Positions 20,039 to 30,131 of a stretch of DNA of 64,000 nt are shown here, piece after piece; position 1 is the stretch's first letter; each line of letters opens with the position of its first letter. A model generated the notes under the pieces. It worked only from the letters and a program-made list of their open reading frames with translations. It did not search any database and was not told the DNA's origin. The stretch is from Chlorobium sp. (GTDB lineage Bacteria; Bacteroidota; Chlorobiia; Chlorobiales; Chlorobiaceae), in contig SZXV01000002.1 in assembly GCA_005862225.1 (NCBI GenBank), positions 372,001-436,000 of the forward strand, read 5' to 3'. The position numbers and the translations under genes were made by a program.

Positions 20039-21361
20039 ATGCAGTTTGACCCGAACAAATTTACCCTGAAAGCCCAGGAGGCGTTACAGGCAGCGGCGAC
20101 CCTTGCCGGTAGTCGCCAGCATCAGCAGGTAGAGCCGGAACATCTGCTTTTTGCCATGTTTGACGATAAAAGCAGTATTGCCATGCAGATTGCGCAGAAG
20201 CTCGAGGCTCCTGCCGACATGCTTCTGGCGGCGCTTGACCGGGAAATTGATCGGATTCCGAGGGTGACCGGAGCTTCGGCTACCGGGCAGTATCTGTCGC
20301 AGAATCTGGGGAAGGTGTTTGATGTCGCCCTGAAAGAGGCTGAAAATCTGAAGGATGATTATATCAGTTCGGAGCACCTTCTCATAGCTCTCTGCGAATC
20401 CGGTGTTAAGGTTTCACGTCTGTTGCAGGATGCGGGATTCAATCGCAATGCCATTCTCAAGGTGCTTACAACCATAAGGGGGACGCAGCGCGTGACCAGT
20501 CAGAGTGCTGAGGAGAGTTATAATTCGCTGAAAAAATATTCGCGGAACCTGAATGATCAAGTGCGCAAGGGTAAACTTGATCCGGTTATCGGCCGTGATG
20601 AGGAGATTCGCAGGGTGTTGCAGATTCTCAGTCGTCGTACCAAAAATAATCCGGTGCTTATCGGTGAGCCGGGGGTTGGCAAGACAGCGCTTGTTGAGGG
20701 AATCGCTCAGCGCATTGTGGCAGGTGATGTGCCTGAAAATCTGAAGAGCAAACAGATTGCGGCGCTCGATATTGCCCAGCTTGTTGCTGGCGCCAAGTTC
20801 CGTGGCGAGTTTGAGGAGCGTCTGAAAGCGGTGGTTCGCGAGGTTCAGTCGTCCGATGGTGAGATTATTCTCTTTATTGATGAGCTTCATCTGTTGGTGG
20901 GCGCAGGTGCGGCCGAGGGTTCGATGGATGCTGCAAATATTCTCAAGCCGGCGCTTGCTCGCGGTGAACTGCGCTGTATCGGTGCCACGACGCTTGATGA
21001 GTATCGCAAGCATATTGAAAAGGATGCTGCGCTTGAGCGTCGTTTTCAGACGGTGCTGGTCGATCAGCCGAGTGTTGAAGACACGGTTTCGATTCTGCGT
21101 GGTCTCAAGGAAAAATATGAAATTCATCATGGAGTGCGCATCAAGGACGCGGCCCTTGTCGCTGCTGCGGAGCTCTCCAATCGTTACATTGCCGATCGCT
21201 TTCTGCCCGACAAGGCTATCGATCTGATCGATGAAGCCTCTTCACGCCTCAGGCTGGAGATAGACAGCAGTCCTGAAGAGCTTGATCGGATAAACCGCGA
21301 AATTCGCCGTCTTGAAATTGAGCGTGAAGCGCTGAAACGCGAGATAGAAGTCGGAGGATAG
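20039..21361 (+). CDS. ClpB-like protein truncated after the first ATPase domain
   Basis: 440 residues that match the N-terminal half of the disaggregase ClpB: the two N-terminal repeats ([25 protein letters not shown]), then NBD1 with Walker [20 protein letters not shown], Walker [16 protein letters not shown] and [20 protein letters not shown], ending at the start of the middle coiled coil ([10 protein letters not shown]). Full-length ClpB has about 860 residues, so the rest of the M-domain and all of NBD2 are missing. The stop TAG falls at 21359-21361, and no NBD2 sequence is found in the window. It could be a disrupted copy or a stand-alone single-ring homologue. Intact Walker motifs and clean codons favour a translated protein. 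Confidence 0.8.
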   Translation: MQFDPNKFTLKAQEALQAAATLAGSRQHQQVEPEHLLFAMFDDKSSIAMQIAQKLEAPADMLLAALDREIDRIPRVTGASATGQYLSQNLGKVFDVALKEAENLKDDYISSEHLLIALCESGVKVSRLLQDAGFNRNAILKVLTTIRGTQRVTSQSAEESYNSLKKYSRNLNDQVRKGKLDPVIGRDEEIRRVLQILSRRTKNNPVLIGEPGVGKTALVEGIAQRIVAGDVPENLKSKQIAALDIAQLVAGAKFRGEFEERLKAVVREVQSSDGEIILFIDELHLLVGAGAAEGSMDAANILKPALARGELRCIGATTLDEYRKHIEKDAALERRFQTVLVDQPSVEDTVSILRGLKEKYEIHHGVRIKDAALVAAAELSNRYIADRFLPDKAIDLIDEASSRLRLEIDSSPEELDRINREIRRLEIEREALKREIEVGG

Positions 21362-21511
21362 TGGATGATGTGCAGGCAATAATTGGTTTCTTGCTTTGCA
21401 TCAATTATCTTTTCAGCAGAATTGTTGATAAGGGCAATATTTTTAAGTTATCCCGGGGGGATTATGCCGAAGATGCACAGGCAGCGCTGTTCAATGGAGA
21501 GGAAATAACGC

Positions 21512-23977
21512 ATGACCATAAGGTTTGTTAAACATAATCCGGCTTTTCTTGACTCGGAGCAGCTCCTTGAGAATTTTGTGGCGAGGCGGCTTGATCTTGA
21601 GGCGGTTACAAAAATCATCAGCGAAAATCTTACTGATTCAAATCAGCATCTGCTTGTTACCGGGGCTCGAGGAAGTGGTAAAACAGTTCTTGTCCGGCGT
21701 CTTGCAATAGAAATAGAGCATCGTGAGGAGTTGCGCAATCGGTTTTATCCGCTGATTTTTTCTGAAGAGAGTTATCAGGTCAGTTCAGCCGCTGAGTTCT
21801 GGCTTGAGGCGCTTTTTCATCTTGGAAAGCAGACCGGGGTTGAACAATGGAAGCGGTTATATCTTGAATTCAGCACCGAATTGGATGATCAACTACTTTC
21901 TGAGCGCGCACTCCGGCATCTTCTTGATTTTTCTGATCTTGAGGGAAAAAAGATTCTCTTGATAGTCGAGAATCTTAATATGCTTTTTGGCGCTCTGGCA
22001 AGTGAAGAGGAGGGATCTGCTATTCGCCATGTTCTGAAGAATGAACCTCGCTTGCAGCTTCTTGCCACAGCCAATAACCTGTATGAAGGGATCGATCATC
22101 CCTCTCCGGGGATGTTTGAAATGTTCCGGGTCTATGAACTCAATCCTCTTGATGATGATGAGTGCAATGCGGTATGGGGATTGATTGCGGGAGAAAAGCT
22201 TTCGGCAGAGCAGATCAAACCTGCAAAGATATTGACGAATGGCAATCCCCGAATGCTCTCTATTCTTGCAGGATGTTCAGCAAAACGGCCATTTCGGCAG
22301 CTTTTTGACAGTCTTGTTGAAGCTGTGGACGATCAAACCGATTACTTTAAAAGTTATCTTGATGAAATGGCGCCGATTGAGAGAAAGGTCTATCTGGCGA
22401 TGGCCGAACTCTGGAATATTTCATCGGCGCGGGAGATTGCGCGAGCGGCAAGGCTGGATGTCAATAAGACCAGTGCGTATCTGAACAGACTGATAAACCG
22501 GGGTGTTATCGGGATTGAAAAACAGGCCAAAAGGAATAAGTTATACGGGGTGACGGAGGGCCTCTATAACATCTATTACCTGATGAGAAGGCATGGCAGT
22601 CAGGCTGATCGTGTCAAGGCTATGGTGCGGTTTATGGTCAGTTTTTATGATCCTCTTTTCTCGACTTCGTTGCCATCCGATCAGTCCCGCGATTGTTTTA
22701 CCGCTTTTGAAGCTGCAGTCATGAGTGTTCCTGATCGTAAGCTGTTTCAGCAATGTCGCGATCATTTTGCGTCAGCCGAGGAGGTGGTCAAGTGTATACC
22801 TGATCATACGCTGAGTGAAACGATCCTGCGTGATCAGGAGAGTGTTGCATTTGGTCATGAGGCTGCACGTGAGGATGATGTTCAGGGTAAAGTTTTGGAA
22901 GAGAGCTCCAGGCACGCGTTCAAGCTTCTTGACGAGGGAAATTATTCTGAAGCATGTAATGTGTTTGGGGCCATCATAATGGTTCACAAAAATCGCCCTG
23001 AAGATGCGGTCGCTGTCAAGGTTGCAGATGCCATGCTTGGTAAAGGGATTGCACTTGGCGGATTGAAACGCATGGAAGAGGCGATAAAGATATTTGACGA
23101 CTTAATTGCTGTTTTCAAGGGACGTTTTGATGCGCGTTTTGTTCAGCCGGTTGTTATGGCCATGTGCTGTAAAGCTGGTATGTTTGGTGAGCTGAACAGC
23201 AGGAATGAGTCGATTCGTCTTTATGAGGAGCTTATTGCCATGTATAAAGAGCGGCCTGAAGTGGAGATTGCTGAACAGGTTGCGAAATCGATGCTCATTA
23301 AAGGAGTTACTCTTGGCAACATGAATCGCAGGGAGGAGGAGATTCATACCTATGATGATCTTGTTGCAGCTTACAAAGGGCGCTATGAAGTGCAAATTAT
23401 GGAATATGTTGTCAGCGCTCTGTTTAACAAGGGACTTGTGCTTGGCAGTTTGAATCGGGATGAGGAAGCGATCCTCGCCTATGAGAAGCTTATTGTTGCC
23501 TATAAGGATCGTCCTGAAGAGCAGATTGCGGTCAAAGTTGCGAACGCCATGTTCAATAAGGGGGTGCTTTATGGTAAACGTGACAGGTATCAGGAGGCAG
23601 AAGGCGCTTTTATGCAGGCTATGGAATTGAGTCCACAAGGGTCGAGAGCGCAGTTGGTGTTGCTTAAACTGCTCATGAAAATGCAGGAAAGGCAACTTGA
23701 AGCGCTTGAGCTTGCTGCAAAATATGCTGGTAATGCTGCGCTCGTTGCCAACACCATTGAGGGCGCTATAGCACAGTTTGTGGAGCTGGCGGCCTTGGGA
23801 TATGCCGGCGAGTCATTGCGTCTATTGGTTGATTCGCCTGCCGAACAACATCTTGAGCCTCTTGTTGCGGCTTTACGCCTGGTTAACGGTGAAGAGGTAA
23901 AGAGTGCGATGGATATTCTTGAAGTGGCAAAGGATGTCGTGAAACGTATTGAAGAGCGGCAATCGACGATGAATTGA
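21512..23977 (+). CDS. P-loop ATPase with winged helix and TPR array, unknown function
   Basis: 821 residues from ATG 21512 with a GAGAGGA ribosome binding site. N-terminal AAA/STAND-like ATPase: Walker A TGARGSGKTVLVRR (about residues 50-63), Walker B ILLIVENLNML, and LLATANNLYEG as a sensor region. Residues about 285-360 form a winged helix (SSAREIARAARLDVNKTSAYL). The C-terminal 350 residues are TPRs with a period near 44 residues: EEAIKIFDDLIAVF, ESIRLYEELIAMY, EEIHTYDDLVAAY, EEAILAYEKLIVAY. This architecture resembles signal-transduction NTPases (COG1672-like, MalT-like), some of which act in defence. No effector domain is visible. Confidence 0.75.
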   Translation: MTIRFVKHNPAFLDSEQLLENFVARRLDLEAVTKIISENLTDSNQHLLVTGARGSGKTVLVRRLAIEIEHREELRNRFYPLIFSEESYQVSSAAEFWLEALFHLGKQTGVEQWKRLYLEFSTELDDQLLSERALRHLLDFSDLEGKKILLIVENLNMLFGALASEEEGSAIRHVLKNEPRLQLLATANNLYEGIDHPSPGMFEMFRVYELNPLDDDECNAVWGLIAGEKLSAEQIKPAKILTNGNPRMLSILAGCSAKRPFRQLFDSLVEAVDDQTDYFKSYLDEMAPIERKVYLAMAELWNISSAREIARAARLDVNKTSAYLNRLINRGVIGIEKQAKRNKLYGVTEGLYNIYYLMRRHGSQADRVKAMVRFMVSFYDPLFSTSLPSDQSRDCFTAFEAAVMSVPDRKLFQQCRDHFASAEEVVKCIPDHTLSETILRDQESVAFGHEAAREDDVQGKVLEESSRHAFKLLDEGNYSEACNVFGAIIMVHKNRPEDAVAVKVADAMLGKGIALGGLKRMEEAIKIFDDLIAVFKGRFDARFVQPVVMAMCCKAGMFGELNSRNESIRLYEELIAMYKERPEVEIAEQVAKSMLIKGVTLGNMNRREEEIHTYDDLVAAYKGRYEVQIMEYVVSALFNKGLVLGSLNRDEEAILAYEKLIVAYKDRPEEQIAVKVANAMFNKGVLYGKRDRYQEAEGAFMQAMELSPQGSRAQLVLLKLLMKMQERQLEALELAAKYAGNAALVANTIEGAIAQFVELAALGYAGESLRLLVDSPAEQHLEPLVAALRLVNGEEVKSAMDILEVAKDVVKRIEERQSTMN

Positions 23978-24012
23978 ACTTGTTCTCATTATTAATAAAA
24001 AAGGCATCGGTC

Positions 24013-24546
24013 ATGAAGATGATGAAAATTCTGGCTCTTCTGTTTCTGTTTGCAGGAGCCCTTTCTTCTACAGCAACTGCCGGATGGGATCCGGCAAATG
24101 AGGAACGCGCAAAGGCAGCGGTTGACTATTTCAGAAAAAACGGGCCGGCGCTTGATCGTTTTTTTGAAAAAGCTTATGGTTTTGTTGTTTTTCCGAATGT
24201 TTATAAAGGTGGTTTTATGTTGTTTGGCGGGGGGCATGGAAATGGCTATGTCTATGAACAGAATTTCCTTGTCGGGCGTTCATCAATTACTCAATTTAAT
24301 GTTGGTCCTCAGCTTGGCGGGCAGTCGTTCTCGGAAATTATTTTTTTCAAGGGCAGAGAAGAGCTTGAGAATTTCAAAAAAGGCAACTATGAGTTGAATG
24401 CCCAGGTGGTGGCAATTATGGTGACAAGCGGGATGGCAACCAATACTGATTATTCTAACGGAGTGGCGGTTTTTGTTCTTCCGAAGGCTGGCATTATGGC
24501 TGAGGCGACGGTTGGAGGGCAGAAGTTCTCTTATAAGCCGTATTGA
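24013..24546 (+). CDS. Secreted SYLF (YSC84-like) domain lipid-binding protein
   Basis: About 177 residues from ATG 24013, giving a clean signal peptide (ILALLFLFAGALSSTATA). A longer frame from 23974 would overlap the previous gene. The mature protein matches the SYLF/YSC84 domain: AYGFVVFPNVYKGGFMLFGG, then SSITQFNVGPQLGGQSFSEI and ATNTDYSNGVAVFVLPKAG. SYLF domains bind phosphoinositides in eukaryotes; bacterial members are periplasmic and of unclear role. It lies 35 bp after the ATPase-TPR gene. Confidence 0.82.
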   Translation: MKMMKILALLFLFAGALSSTATAGWDPANEERAKAAVDYFRKNGPALDRFFEKAYGFVVFPNVYKGGFMLFGGGHGNGYVYEQNFLVGRSSITQFNVGPQLGGQSFSEIIFFKGREELENFKKGNYELNAQVVAIMVTSGMATNTDYSNGVAVFVLPKAGIMAEATVGGQKFSYKPY

Positions 24547-24620
24547 AATGAGGTTTATAGAAGTGTTGAAAAGCTCCGGAAGAGTGACCCTGCTGTTTTT
24601 CATTAATGATAATTTTTGCA

Positions 24621-26048
24621 ATGAAGTATGAATTAGTGGTGGGCCTTGAGGTCCATTGTCAGCTAAATACCGTAAGCAAGGCGTTCTGTGGCTGTTCAGC
24701 CCGTTTCGGTAAATCAGCAAATACGAACGTCTGTCCGGTCTGTCTTGCTCTTCCCGGAGCTTTGCCGGTGCTCAATCGTCGAGTTGTTGAGGATGCGGTA
24801 AAGATAGGCTTGGCAATGGGTTGCACGATAGCCGCCCATTCGGTGCTTGCCCGGAAAAACTATTTTTATCCGGATCTTCCGAAAGGCTATCAGATTTCGC
24901 AGTTTGAAGAGCCGATATGCAGTGACGGAGTTCTTGTGATTGATGCCGGAGAGGGGAGCAAGGAGATTCGTCTGATCCGGATCCATATTGAGGAGGATGC
25001 CGGTAAATCGATCCATGATATTGGTGAGGAGACCTATATCGATCTTAATCGTAGCGGGGTTCCGCTGCTTGAGATTGTGAGCTATCCAGATATTCGTACA
25101 GCAAAAGAGGCCTCTGCCTATCTTCAGAAACTGCGTCAGATTGTCAAGTATCTTGGTATTTCAGATGGCAATATGGAGGAGGGAAGTCTGCGTTGCGATG
25201 CTAACGTCTCGCTTCGGCCTGAAGGTGAAACCGAGTATGGCACCCGTACTGAGATCAAGAATATGAACTCCTTCAAGAATGTTGAGAAGGCGATTGAGTA
25301 TGAAGCTGAACGCCATAGAGAGATTCTGGAAAACGGCGGTGTGATCATTCAGGAGACAAGGCTTTGGGATGCCGACAAGGGTGAGACCCGCTCCATGCGG
25401 GGCAAGGAGTTTGCTCATGATTATCGTTATTTCCCTGACCCTGATCTGGTTCCGGTGATTGTTGATCAGGAGATGATAGATCGTGTGAGGCTTGAGCTGC
25501 CGGAGTTCCCTGAGGTGCGGGCACTTCGTTTTGCTGAGGAGTATGGTATTCCGGTGTATGATGCCAGAGTGCTTACGGTTGAGAGGGAAGTGGCCGATTA
25601 CTTTGAAGAGACTGTCAGAATTTCAGGTGATGCCAAGGCATCGTCGAACTGGGTGATGGGTGAAGTGATGCGGGTGCTCAAGGAGAAGTATCTTGATATT
25701 TCGGAGTTTTCCATTCTGCCCGAGAGGCTTGGCGGCTTGATTCGTCTGATCGGTGGCGGAGTGATAAGCAATACCATTGCCAAGCAGGTGTTTGAAGTCA
25801 TGGTGTCGGAGCCGGGTACAGCGGCGGAGATTGTTGAGCGTGACGGGCTTGCGCAGGTTTCAGATGCTGGCGCTATTGAAACTGTTGTTCAGGAAATACT
25901 TGATGCAAATCCCGGCCAGCTTGCCGCCTATCGAAGTGGCAAAACCAAGCTTCTGGGCTTTTTTGTGGGTCAGTGCATGAGCCGGATGAAAGGCAAGGCA
26001 AATCCGCAGATGGTTAATGAGGTCTTGTTGAAGAAGCTTGATGCCTAA
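24621..26048 (+). CDS. gatB: Aspartyl/glutamyl-tRNA amidotransferase subunit B
   Basis: GatB of the GatCAB complex, which converts Glu-tRNA(Gln) and Asp-tRNA(Asn) to the amides. 475 residues from ATG 24621 (an ATG at 24606 would add five). Recognisable are [15 protein letters not shown], the Cys-bearing [77 protein letters not shown] and the C-terminal YqeY-like tail domain ([18 protein letters not shown]). gatA and gatC are not in the window. Convergent with xseB, 7 bp apart. Confidence 0.97.
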   Translation: MKYELVVGLEVHCQLNTVSKAFCGCSARFGKSANTNVCPVCLALPGALPVLNRRVVEDAVKIGLAMGCTIAAHSVLARKNYFYPDLPKGYQISQFEEPICSDGVLVIDAGEGSKEIRLIRIHIEEDAGKSIHDIGEETYIDLNRSGVPLLEIVSYPDIRTAKEASAYLQKLRQIVKYLGISDGNMEEGSLRCDANVSLRPEGETEYGTRTEIKNMNSFKNVEKAIEYEAERHREILENGGVIIQETRLWDADKGETRSMRGKEFAHDYRYFPDPDLVPVIVDQEMIDRVRLELPEFPEVRALRFAEEYGIPVYDARVLTVEREVADYFEETVRISGDAKASSNWVMGEVMRVLKEKYLDISEFSILPERLGGLIRLIGGGVISNTIAKQVFEVMVSEPGTAAEIVERDGLAQVSDAGAIETVVQEILDANPGQLAAYRSGKTKLLGFFVGQCMSRMKGKANPQMVNEVLLKKLDA

Positions 26049-26055
26049 ATCTCAT

Positions 26056-26313
26056 TCAAGGTTCACTTTCAAAAAGATCCTTGGTGCGTGGTGCTTCAGG
26101 CATGGTTTTAGCAAGTTCAGGGTTGATGATCTCGATTTTTTTTCGGGCCTCCTGAAGTCTTTTTTTACAGGTTTCCGCAATGGTCAGGCCCTCTTCATAG
26201 AGGCTGATCGAGTTTTCAAGTCCTGTTTCGGGATTTTCAATATTGCGGGTTATATCTTCAAGCCGCACAATCAGCTCTTCGATTGATGGTTTTCCGGAGT
26301 GGGGTGCTGCCAT
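26056..26313 (-). CDS. xseB: Exodeoxyribonuclease VII small subunit
   Basis: 85 residues, the usual size for XseB, the small helical subunit that binds several copies to XseA. The family core is present: SIEELIVRLEDITRNIENPE and LENSISLYEEGLTIAETCKK. xseA is not adjacent. The start ATG 26313 is the only reasonable one. Confidence 0.9.
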   Translation of the reverse strand: MAAPHSGKPSIEELIVRLEDITRNIENPETGLENSISLYEEGLTIAETCKKRLQEARKKIEIINPELAKTMPEAPRTKDLFESEP

Positions 26314-26392
26314 AAGTTTTCAGAATATTTTGTTTGTTGTTGTTGTTTTAAGGTAGGTAAAGAGAGTGGTTATTCAAAAGGCAGGTGTGTGA

Positions 26393-27406
26393 GTGAAGTT
26401 TGTTGATAGTGCGTCTATTTTTGTTCAGGCTGGTGACGGCGGCAAGGGGTGTGTGAGTTTTCGCAGGGAGAAGTTTGTGCCTAAAGGCGGGCCTGATGGT
26501 GGCGATGGTGGTCGTGGAGGACATGTATGGCTGAGAACCAACCGTCAGTTGACGACTCTCCTGGATTTCAAGTATAAAAATAAGTACATAGCGGTTCGTG
26601 GCGTGCATGGGCAGGGAGCGCGTAAAACGGGAAAAGACGGGGGCGATATTGTTATTGATGTGCCGTGTGGTACCATTGTCCGAAATGCTGAAACCCATGA
26701 GATTATTGCTGATTTGACCGGTGAGGAACAGGAGCTGTTGATTGCCAGAGGCGGCAAGGGAGGGCGGGGTAACCAGCATTTTGCGACGCCGACCCGTCAG
26801 GCGCCACGTTATGCTGAACCAGGCCAGAAAGGTGAAGCGCTGTTGCTTGATATGGAGCTGAAGCTTATGGCTGATGTTGGTCTTGTCGGCTTTCCCAATG
26901 CAGGAAAGTCTACCTTGATCTCGGTTATCAGTGCCGCAAAACCAAAGATTGCTGATTATCCTTTTACAACGTTGGTGCCGAATCTTGGCATTGTGCGTTA
27001 TGAGGAGTACAAATCGTTTGTGATGGCCGATATTCCAGGCATTATTGAGGGAGCGGCAGAGGGCAAGGGGCTTGGGTTGCAGTTTCTTCGCCATATTGAG
27101 CGTTCGAAAATTCTTGCGGTTCTCATTGCGGCTGATTCGCCCGATATTGCCGATGAGTACCGGACCCTTCTCGAAGAGCTTGAAAAATTTGACAAGGGGT
27201 TGCTGGAGAAGCCTCGTTTGGTGGTCGTGACTAAAATGGATATTGCTGATGAGCATCTTGAGATTCCCGTACTTGACGAAAACATAAAGGTGCTTGCGAT
27301 TTCAGCAGTTTCCGGGGAGGGGTTGAAGGAACTCAAGGATGAACTTTGGCGGGAGGTGTCAGGGCGGATCAGGGCGGCGGAACCTTTGGAGGAGGGGCTC
27401 GGGTAA
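26393..27406 (+). CDS. obgE: GTPase ObgE/CgtA
   Basis: Obg GTPase involved in 50S ribosome assembly and stress control, 337 residues from GTG 26393. The Gly-rich Obg fold occupies residues 1-158 ([51 protein letters not shown]). The G domain has G1 [10 protein letters not shown], switch [13 protein letters not shown]3 [10 protein letters not shown]4 TKMD and G5 SAVSGEG. There is no C-terminal OCT domain. A GNAT gene follows after 2 bp. Confidence 0.97.
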   Translation: MKFVDSASIFVQAGDGGKGCVSFRREKFVPKGGPDGGDGGRGGHVWLRTNRQLTTLLDFKYKNKYIAVRGVHGQGARKTGKDGGDIVIDVPCGTIVRNAETHEIIADLTGEEQELLIARGGKGGRGNQHFATPTRQAPRYAEPGQKGEALLLDMELKLMADVGLVGFPNAGKSTLISVISAAKPKIADYPFTTLVPNLGIVRYEEYKSFVMADIPGIIEGAAEGKGLGLQFLRHIERSKILAVLIAADSPDIADEYRTLLEELEKFDKGLLEKPRLVVVTKMDIADEHLEIPVLDENIKVLAISAVSGEGLKELKDELWREVSGRIRAAEPLEEGLG

Positions 27407-27408
27407 CG

Positions 27409-27876
27409 ATGCAGCAGGCTGAACTTTTTGTCAGGTATGCGCGACTGGCTGATGCCGGAGCTATTGCTGCCATTACGGCAGAGTATGCCCGCCAGGGAAT
27501 CATGCTGGAGCGTTCGAATGATAATATTGTTGAGAATATTCGTAATTTTTTTGTTGCTGAATATAATGGTGAGGTGATCGGATGCTGTGCTATCGCATTC
27601 TATACTCAAAAGTTGGCTGAAATCCGCTCTTTAGCAGTGTTTAACCGCTACAAAATGAAGGGTATCGGTCGGTTGCTGGTTGAAAAGGCGGAGTCAGTTT
27701 TACGAGAGGAAGGGGTGAGGGAGGTTTTTGTTCTGACGCTCAGTCGTGAGTTTTTCAGCCGTGTCGGGTACAGTGAAATCCGGAAAGAGTATTTTCCGCA
27801 AAAGATATGGAAGGATTGTACTCATTGTCCTAAGCTTATGGCTTGTGATGAGATTGCAATGGTGAAGACATTGTAA
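27409..27876 (+). CDS. GNAT N-acetyltransferase (ArgA-like)
   Basis: 155 residues from ATG 27409, two bases after the obgE stop; the longer frame would overlap obgE. The GNAT acetyl-CoA site is visible: EIRSLAVFNRYKMKGIGRLL (R/Q-x-x-G-x-G/A). The C-terminal pattern FFSRVGYSEIRKEYFPQKIW followed by DCTHCPKLMACDEIAMV matches stand-alone N-acetylglutamate synthase-type proteins, which would start arginine synthesis. Substrate is inferred only from similarity. Confidence 0.78.
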   Translation: MQQAELFVRYARLADAGAIAAITAEYARQGIMLERSNDNIVENIRNFFVAEYNGEVIGCCAIAFYTQKLAEIRSLAVFNRYKMKGIGRLLVEKAESVLREEGVREVFVLTLSREFFSRVGYSEIRKEYFPQKIWKDCTHCPKLMACDEIAMVKTL

Positions 27877-27902
27877 ATTATTCAAAAGGGGGCCGCAACG
27901 TC

Positions 27903-28169
27903 GTGATTGTTAAGGAAGTTACCGTTAAAAACAAGGCGGGTCTGCATACCAGACCTGCTGCCGCAGTCGTGAAACTTGCATCCCGTTTCAAATCGGATTT
28001 TTACATTGAAATGCAGGGTGTGGAAATTAATGCCAAGTCCATTATAGGCGTCATGAGTCTTGCTGCTCCGAAAGGAACCAAATTGAGGCTGAAGCTTGAA
28101 GGTGAGGATGCTCTTGAGGCGGCGCGTCAGTTGGAAGAGTTTTTTGATCAGGGTTTTGGAGAAGTATAG
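27903..28169 (+). CDS. ptsH: HPr phosphocarrier protein
   Basis: 88 residues from GTG 27903. The phosphorylated His is in NKAGLHTRPAAAVVKLA and the regulatory Ser motif in NAKSIIGVMSLAAPKG. Without EI or sugar EII genes in the window it may serve regulation rather than sugar uptake. It overlaps no gene; the next glycosyltransferase starts 2 bp after it. Confidence 0.93.
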   Translation: MIVKEVTVKNKAGLHTRPAAAVVKLASRFKSDFYIEMQGVEINAKSIIGVMSLAAPKGTKLRLKLEGEDALEAARQLEEFFDQGFGEV

Positions 28170-28171
28170 CA

Positions 28172-29290
28172 TTGCGTATCGCATTGATATCTCCTTTTTC
28201 CCCCTTGAAGGGAGGTATAGCCCGTTTCAGCGGACTTCTTGAGGCGGCTTTTCGCAAGTGTGGCCAGGATGTATTGATTTTTCCTTTCAGATCGCTTTAT
28301 CCCGCATTTATAACGAAAGACCGTGTTGACGCATCTTTGGCCGATCATGCGCAACTGGTACTCTATAACCCGTTGTCGTGGTTTGGGACAATTCGTCGTA
28401 TAAAGTCACTGCGTCCTGATATTCTTCTGGTCGCCTATTGGACAGGCCTGCTGGCTCCCCTCTGTTTTGTCTTGCGTCGCTTCACCGGCATTAGGACGGT
28501 GGTACTCCTTCACAATCTTTCTTCTCACGAATCTTTTTTTTTTGAACCACTCATGCAGCGGTTGCTTGCCGCTTCTGCTGATGGATTTTTGACTCTTTCC
28601 GGCGCTGTGTCGCAAGAGGTGAAAGCGGCCATGCCGGATATTCCCCAGTATTCTCTTTTTCATCCGCTCCTTGAGCCAGATGGGGAGTTGCCTTCGGTGA
28701 TTGATGCGCGCCGTGAGCTTCATCTTGATGCTCACGCTCCTGTGTTGCTTTTTTTCGGGTATGTTCGGCCTTACAAGGGGCTTGAGACGATGCTTCGTGC
28801 CATGCCTGCGATTCTTCAAAAGGCGCCTGCGCTTCGGCTGGTTGTTGCTGGCCAATTTTATGAGGATGTTGCCAGGTACCGCCAGCTTGTTGAGCAACTC
28901 GGGCTTGGTGGAAATGTCGATCTCTATCCGGGCTATGTTGCTTCGGAGCGGACAGCACTCTATTTTGCTGCGGCGGATGTGGTTATGCTTCCTTATCGTA
29001 GTGCAACACAGTCGGGGGTCGTGCAGCTTGCCTACGGCTACGGTTTGCCTGTGATTGTCACTCCGGTGGGCGCTTTGCCTGAAATGGTGCGTCACGGCCA
29101 GACTGGTTGGCTCGCCAGGGATACCTCTTCTGATGGAATTGCCGCAGCAGTCGGGGAGTTTCTTGACAGTCGGGATCAGCTTAACGCTATGCGTCCGGCT
29201 ATTGAAGCTTTTCGACGAGAGTTTTCGTGGGAGAGTTTTGCTGCATCGGCAGGAAGCTTTCTTGAAGCAATAGCTGCGGGGAGGAAATGA
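28172..29290 (+). CDS. Glycosyltransferase, GT4 family
   Basis: 372 residues from TTG 28172 (MRIALISPFSPLKGGIARF), a GT-B fold enzyme using a nucleotide sugar. The N-terminal domain has the typical glycine-rich loop SPLKGGIARFSG; the C-terminal domain has LLFFGYVRPYKGLETMLRAM and the sugar-nucleotide motif YRSATQSGVVQLAYGYGLPV followed by VTPVGALPEMV. First gene of a run of same-strand genes with short spacing or overlaps that builds a surface glycan. Confidence 0.87.
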   Translation: MRIALISPFSPLKGGIARFSGLLEAAFRKCGQDVLIFPFRSLYPAFITKDRVDASLADHAQLVLYNPLSWFGTIRRIKSLRPDILLVAYWTGLLAPLCFVLRRFTGIRTVVLLHNLSSHESFFFEPLMQRLLAASADGFLTLSGAVSQEVKAAMPDIPQYSLFHPLLEPDGELPSVIDARRELHLDAHAPVLLFFGYVRPYKGLETMLRAMPAILQKAPALRLVVAGQFYEDVARYRQLVEQLGLGGNVDLYPGYVASERTALYFAAADVVMLPYRSATQSGVVQLAYGYGLPVIVTPVGALPEMVRHGQTGWLARDTSSDGIAAAVGEFLDSRDQLNAMRPAIEAFRREFSWESFAASAGSFLEAIAAGRK

Positions 29291-29291
29291 G

Positions 29292-30131
29292 ATGGATCCG
29301 CTGACCTGTATTGTTGTGCTGAACTGGAATGGCGCAGAGGAGACGGTTGCCTGCCTGGAGTCGCTTGCGCCCGTTCTTGTAAAAGGCTACAAGCTGCTTG
29401 TTGTTGATAATGGCTCGACCGATGGCTCTCCCGAAAAGATTCGGGCATCGTTTCCTGCTGTTGAGCAGCTTTGTCTGCCCGCAAACCTCGGCTATGCAGG
29501 GGGAAACAATGCCGGGTTCAGGCGCGTTCGGGAGATGCAGGCGGAATTTGTGATTTTTTTGAACAACGATACGGTTGTGGATGCCGGTTTTTCTGCTCCG
29601 CTTGTTGAAACGCTGCGTCTTCAGCCGTTGGCGGGCATCGCGGTGCCGAAAATATTGTACATGGATCGACCGGATATACTCTGGTATGCCGGAGGAGTTG
29701 TGAACATGGCTACCGGCTTGATCTGCCATATCGGGCTCAGGCAGAAAGATGCTCCTGAATTTGATCGTCCTTATTCTACCGGCTATGCGACTGGTTGCTG
29801 TTTTGCCATGCGATGCCGTGATTTTGAGGAGGTTGGAGGGTTTGATGAGAGCTTCGCGATGTATGCGGAGGATGTTGATCTTTCACTGCGAGTTCGAGCG
29901 CTTGGCAAAAGTGTGGAGTATGTGCCCTCATCAAGGGTGTGGCACAAGGTTTCAGCTTCGCCTGGGGGTCATCCGTTCCGGAAGCTGATAAAAAAAAGTG
30001 CCGGGGCGCTGCATCTGTTTAGAAAATATCGGGCATGGAGCGGCATGGTGCTCTATGTGTTGTTGCTCCCCATGCGACTTGCCGGAACTCTTGTGAAGCA
30101 ACAGTTCGGAGGCTGTGCTCATGCAGAATAA
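29292..30131 (+). CDS. Glycosyltransferase, GT2 family (rhamnosyltransferase-like)
   Basis: 279 residues from ATG 29292, one base after the GT4 stop. GT-A fold: CIVVLNWNGAEETVACLESL, VVDNGSTDGSPEKI, the DXD-like LNNDTVVDAGF, the acceptor-side GYATGCCFAMR and the catalytic-base region GGFDESFAMYAEDVDLSLRV. This is the pattern of dTDP-rhamnosyl or related transferases in polysaccharide assembly. Its end overlaps the next gene by 11 bp. Confidence 0.9.
   Translation: MDPLTCIVVLNWNGAEETVACLESLAPVLVKGYKLLVVDNGSTDGSPEKIRASFPAVEQLCLPANLGYAGGNNAGFRRVREMQAEFVIFLNNDTVVDAGFSAPLVETLRLQPLAGIAVPKILYMDRPDILWYAGGVVNMATGLICHIGLRQKDAPEFDRPYSTGYATGCCFAMRCRDFEEVGGFDESFAMYAEDVDLSLRVRALGKSVEYVPSSRVWHKVSASPGGHPFRKLIKKSAGALHLFRKYRAWSGMVLYVLLLPMRLAGTLVKQQFGGCAHAE

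Noticed and set aside
20414-21130. 238-codon minus frame opposite the ClpB-like gene
   Set aside because: Antisense shadow of a conserved ATPase domain.
23000-23640. Repetitive DNA in the ATPase-TPR gene, considered as CRISPR or tandem repeats
   Set aside because: The periodicity is at protein level (TPRs, about 44 residues); DNA copies are divergent and there are no spacers.
26348-27256. 302-codon open frame opposite obgE
   Set aside because: Shadow of obgE, which has every G-motif intact.
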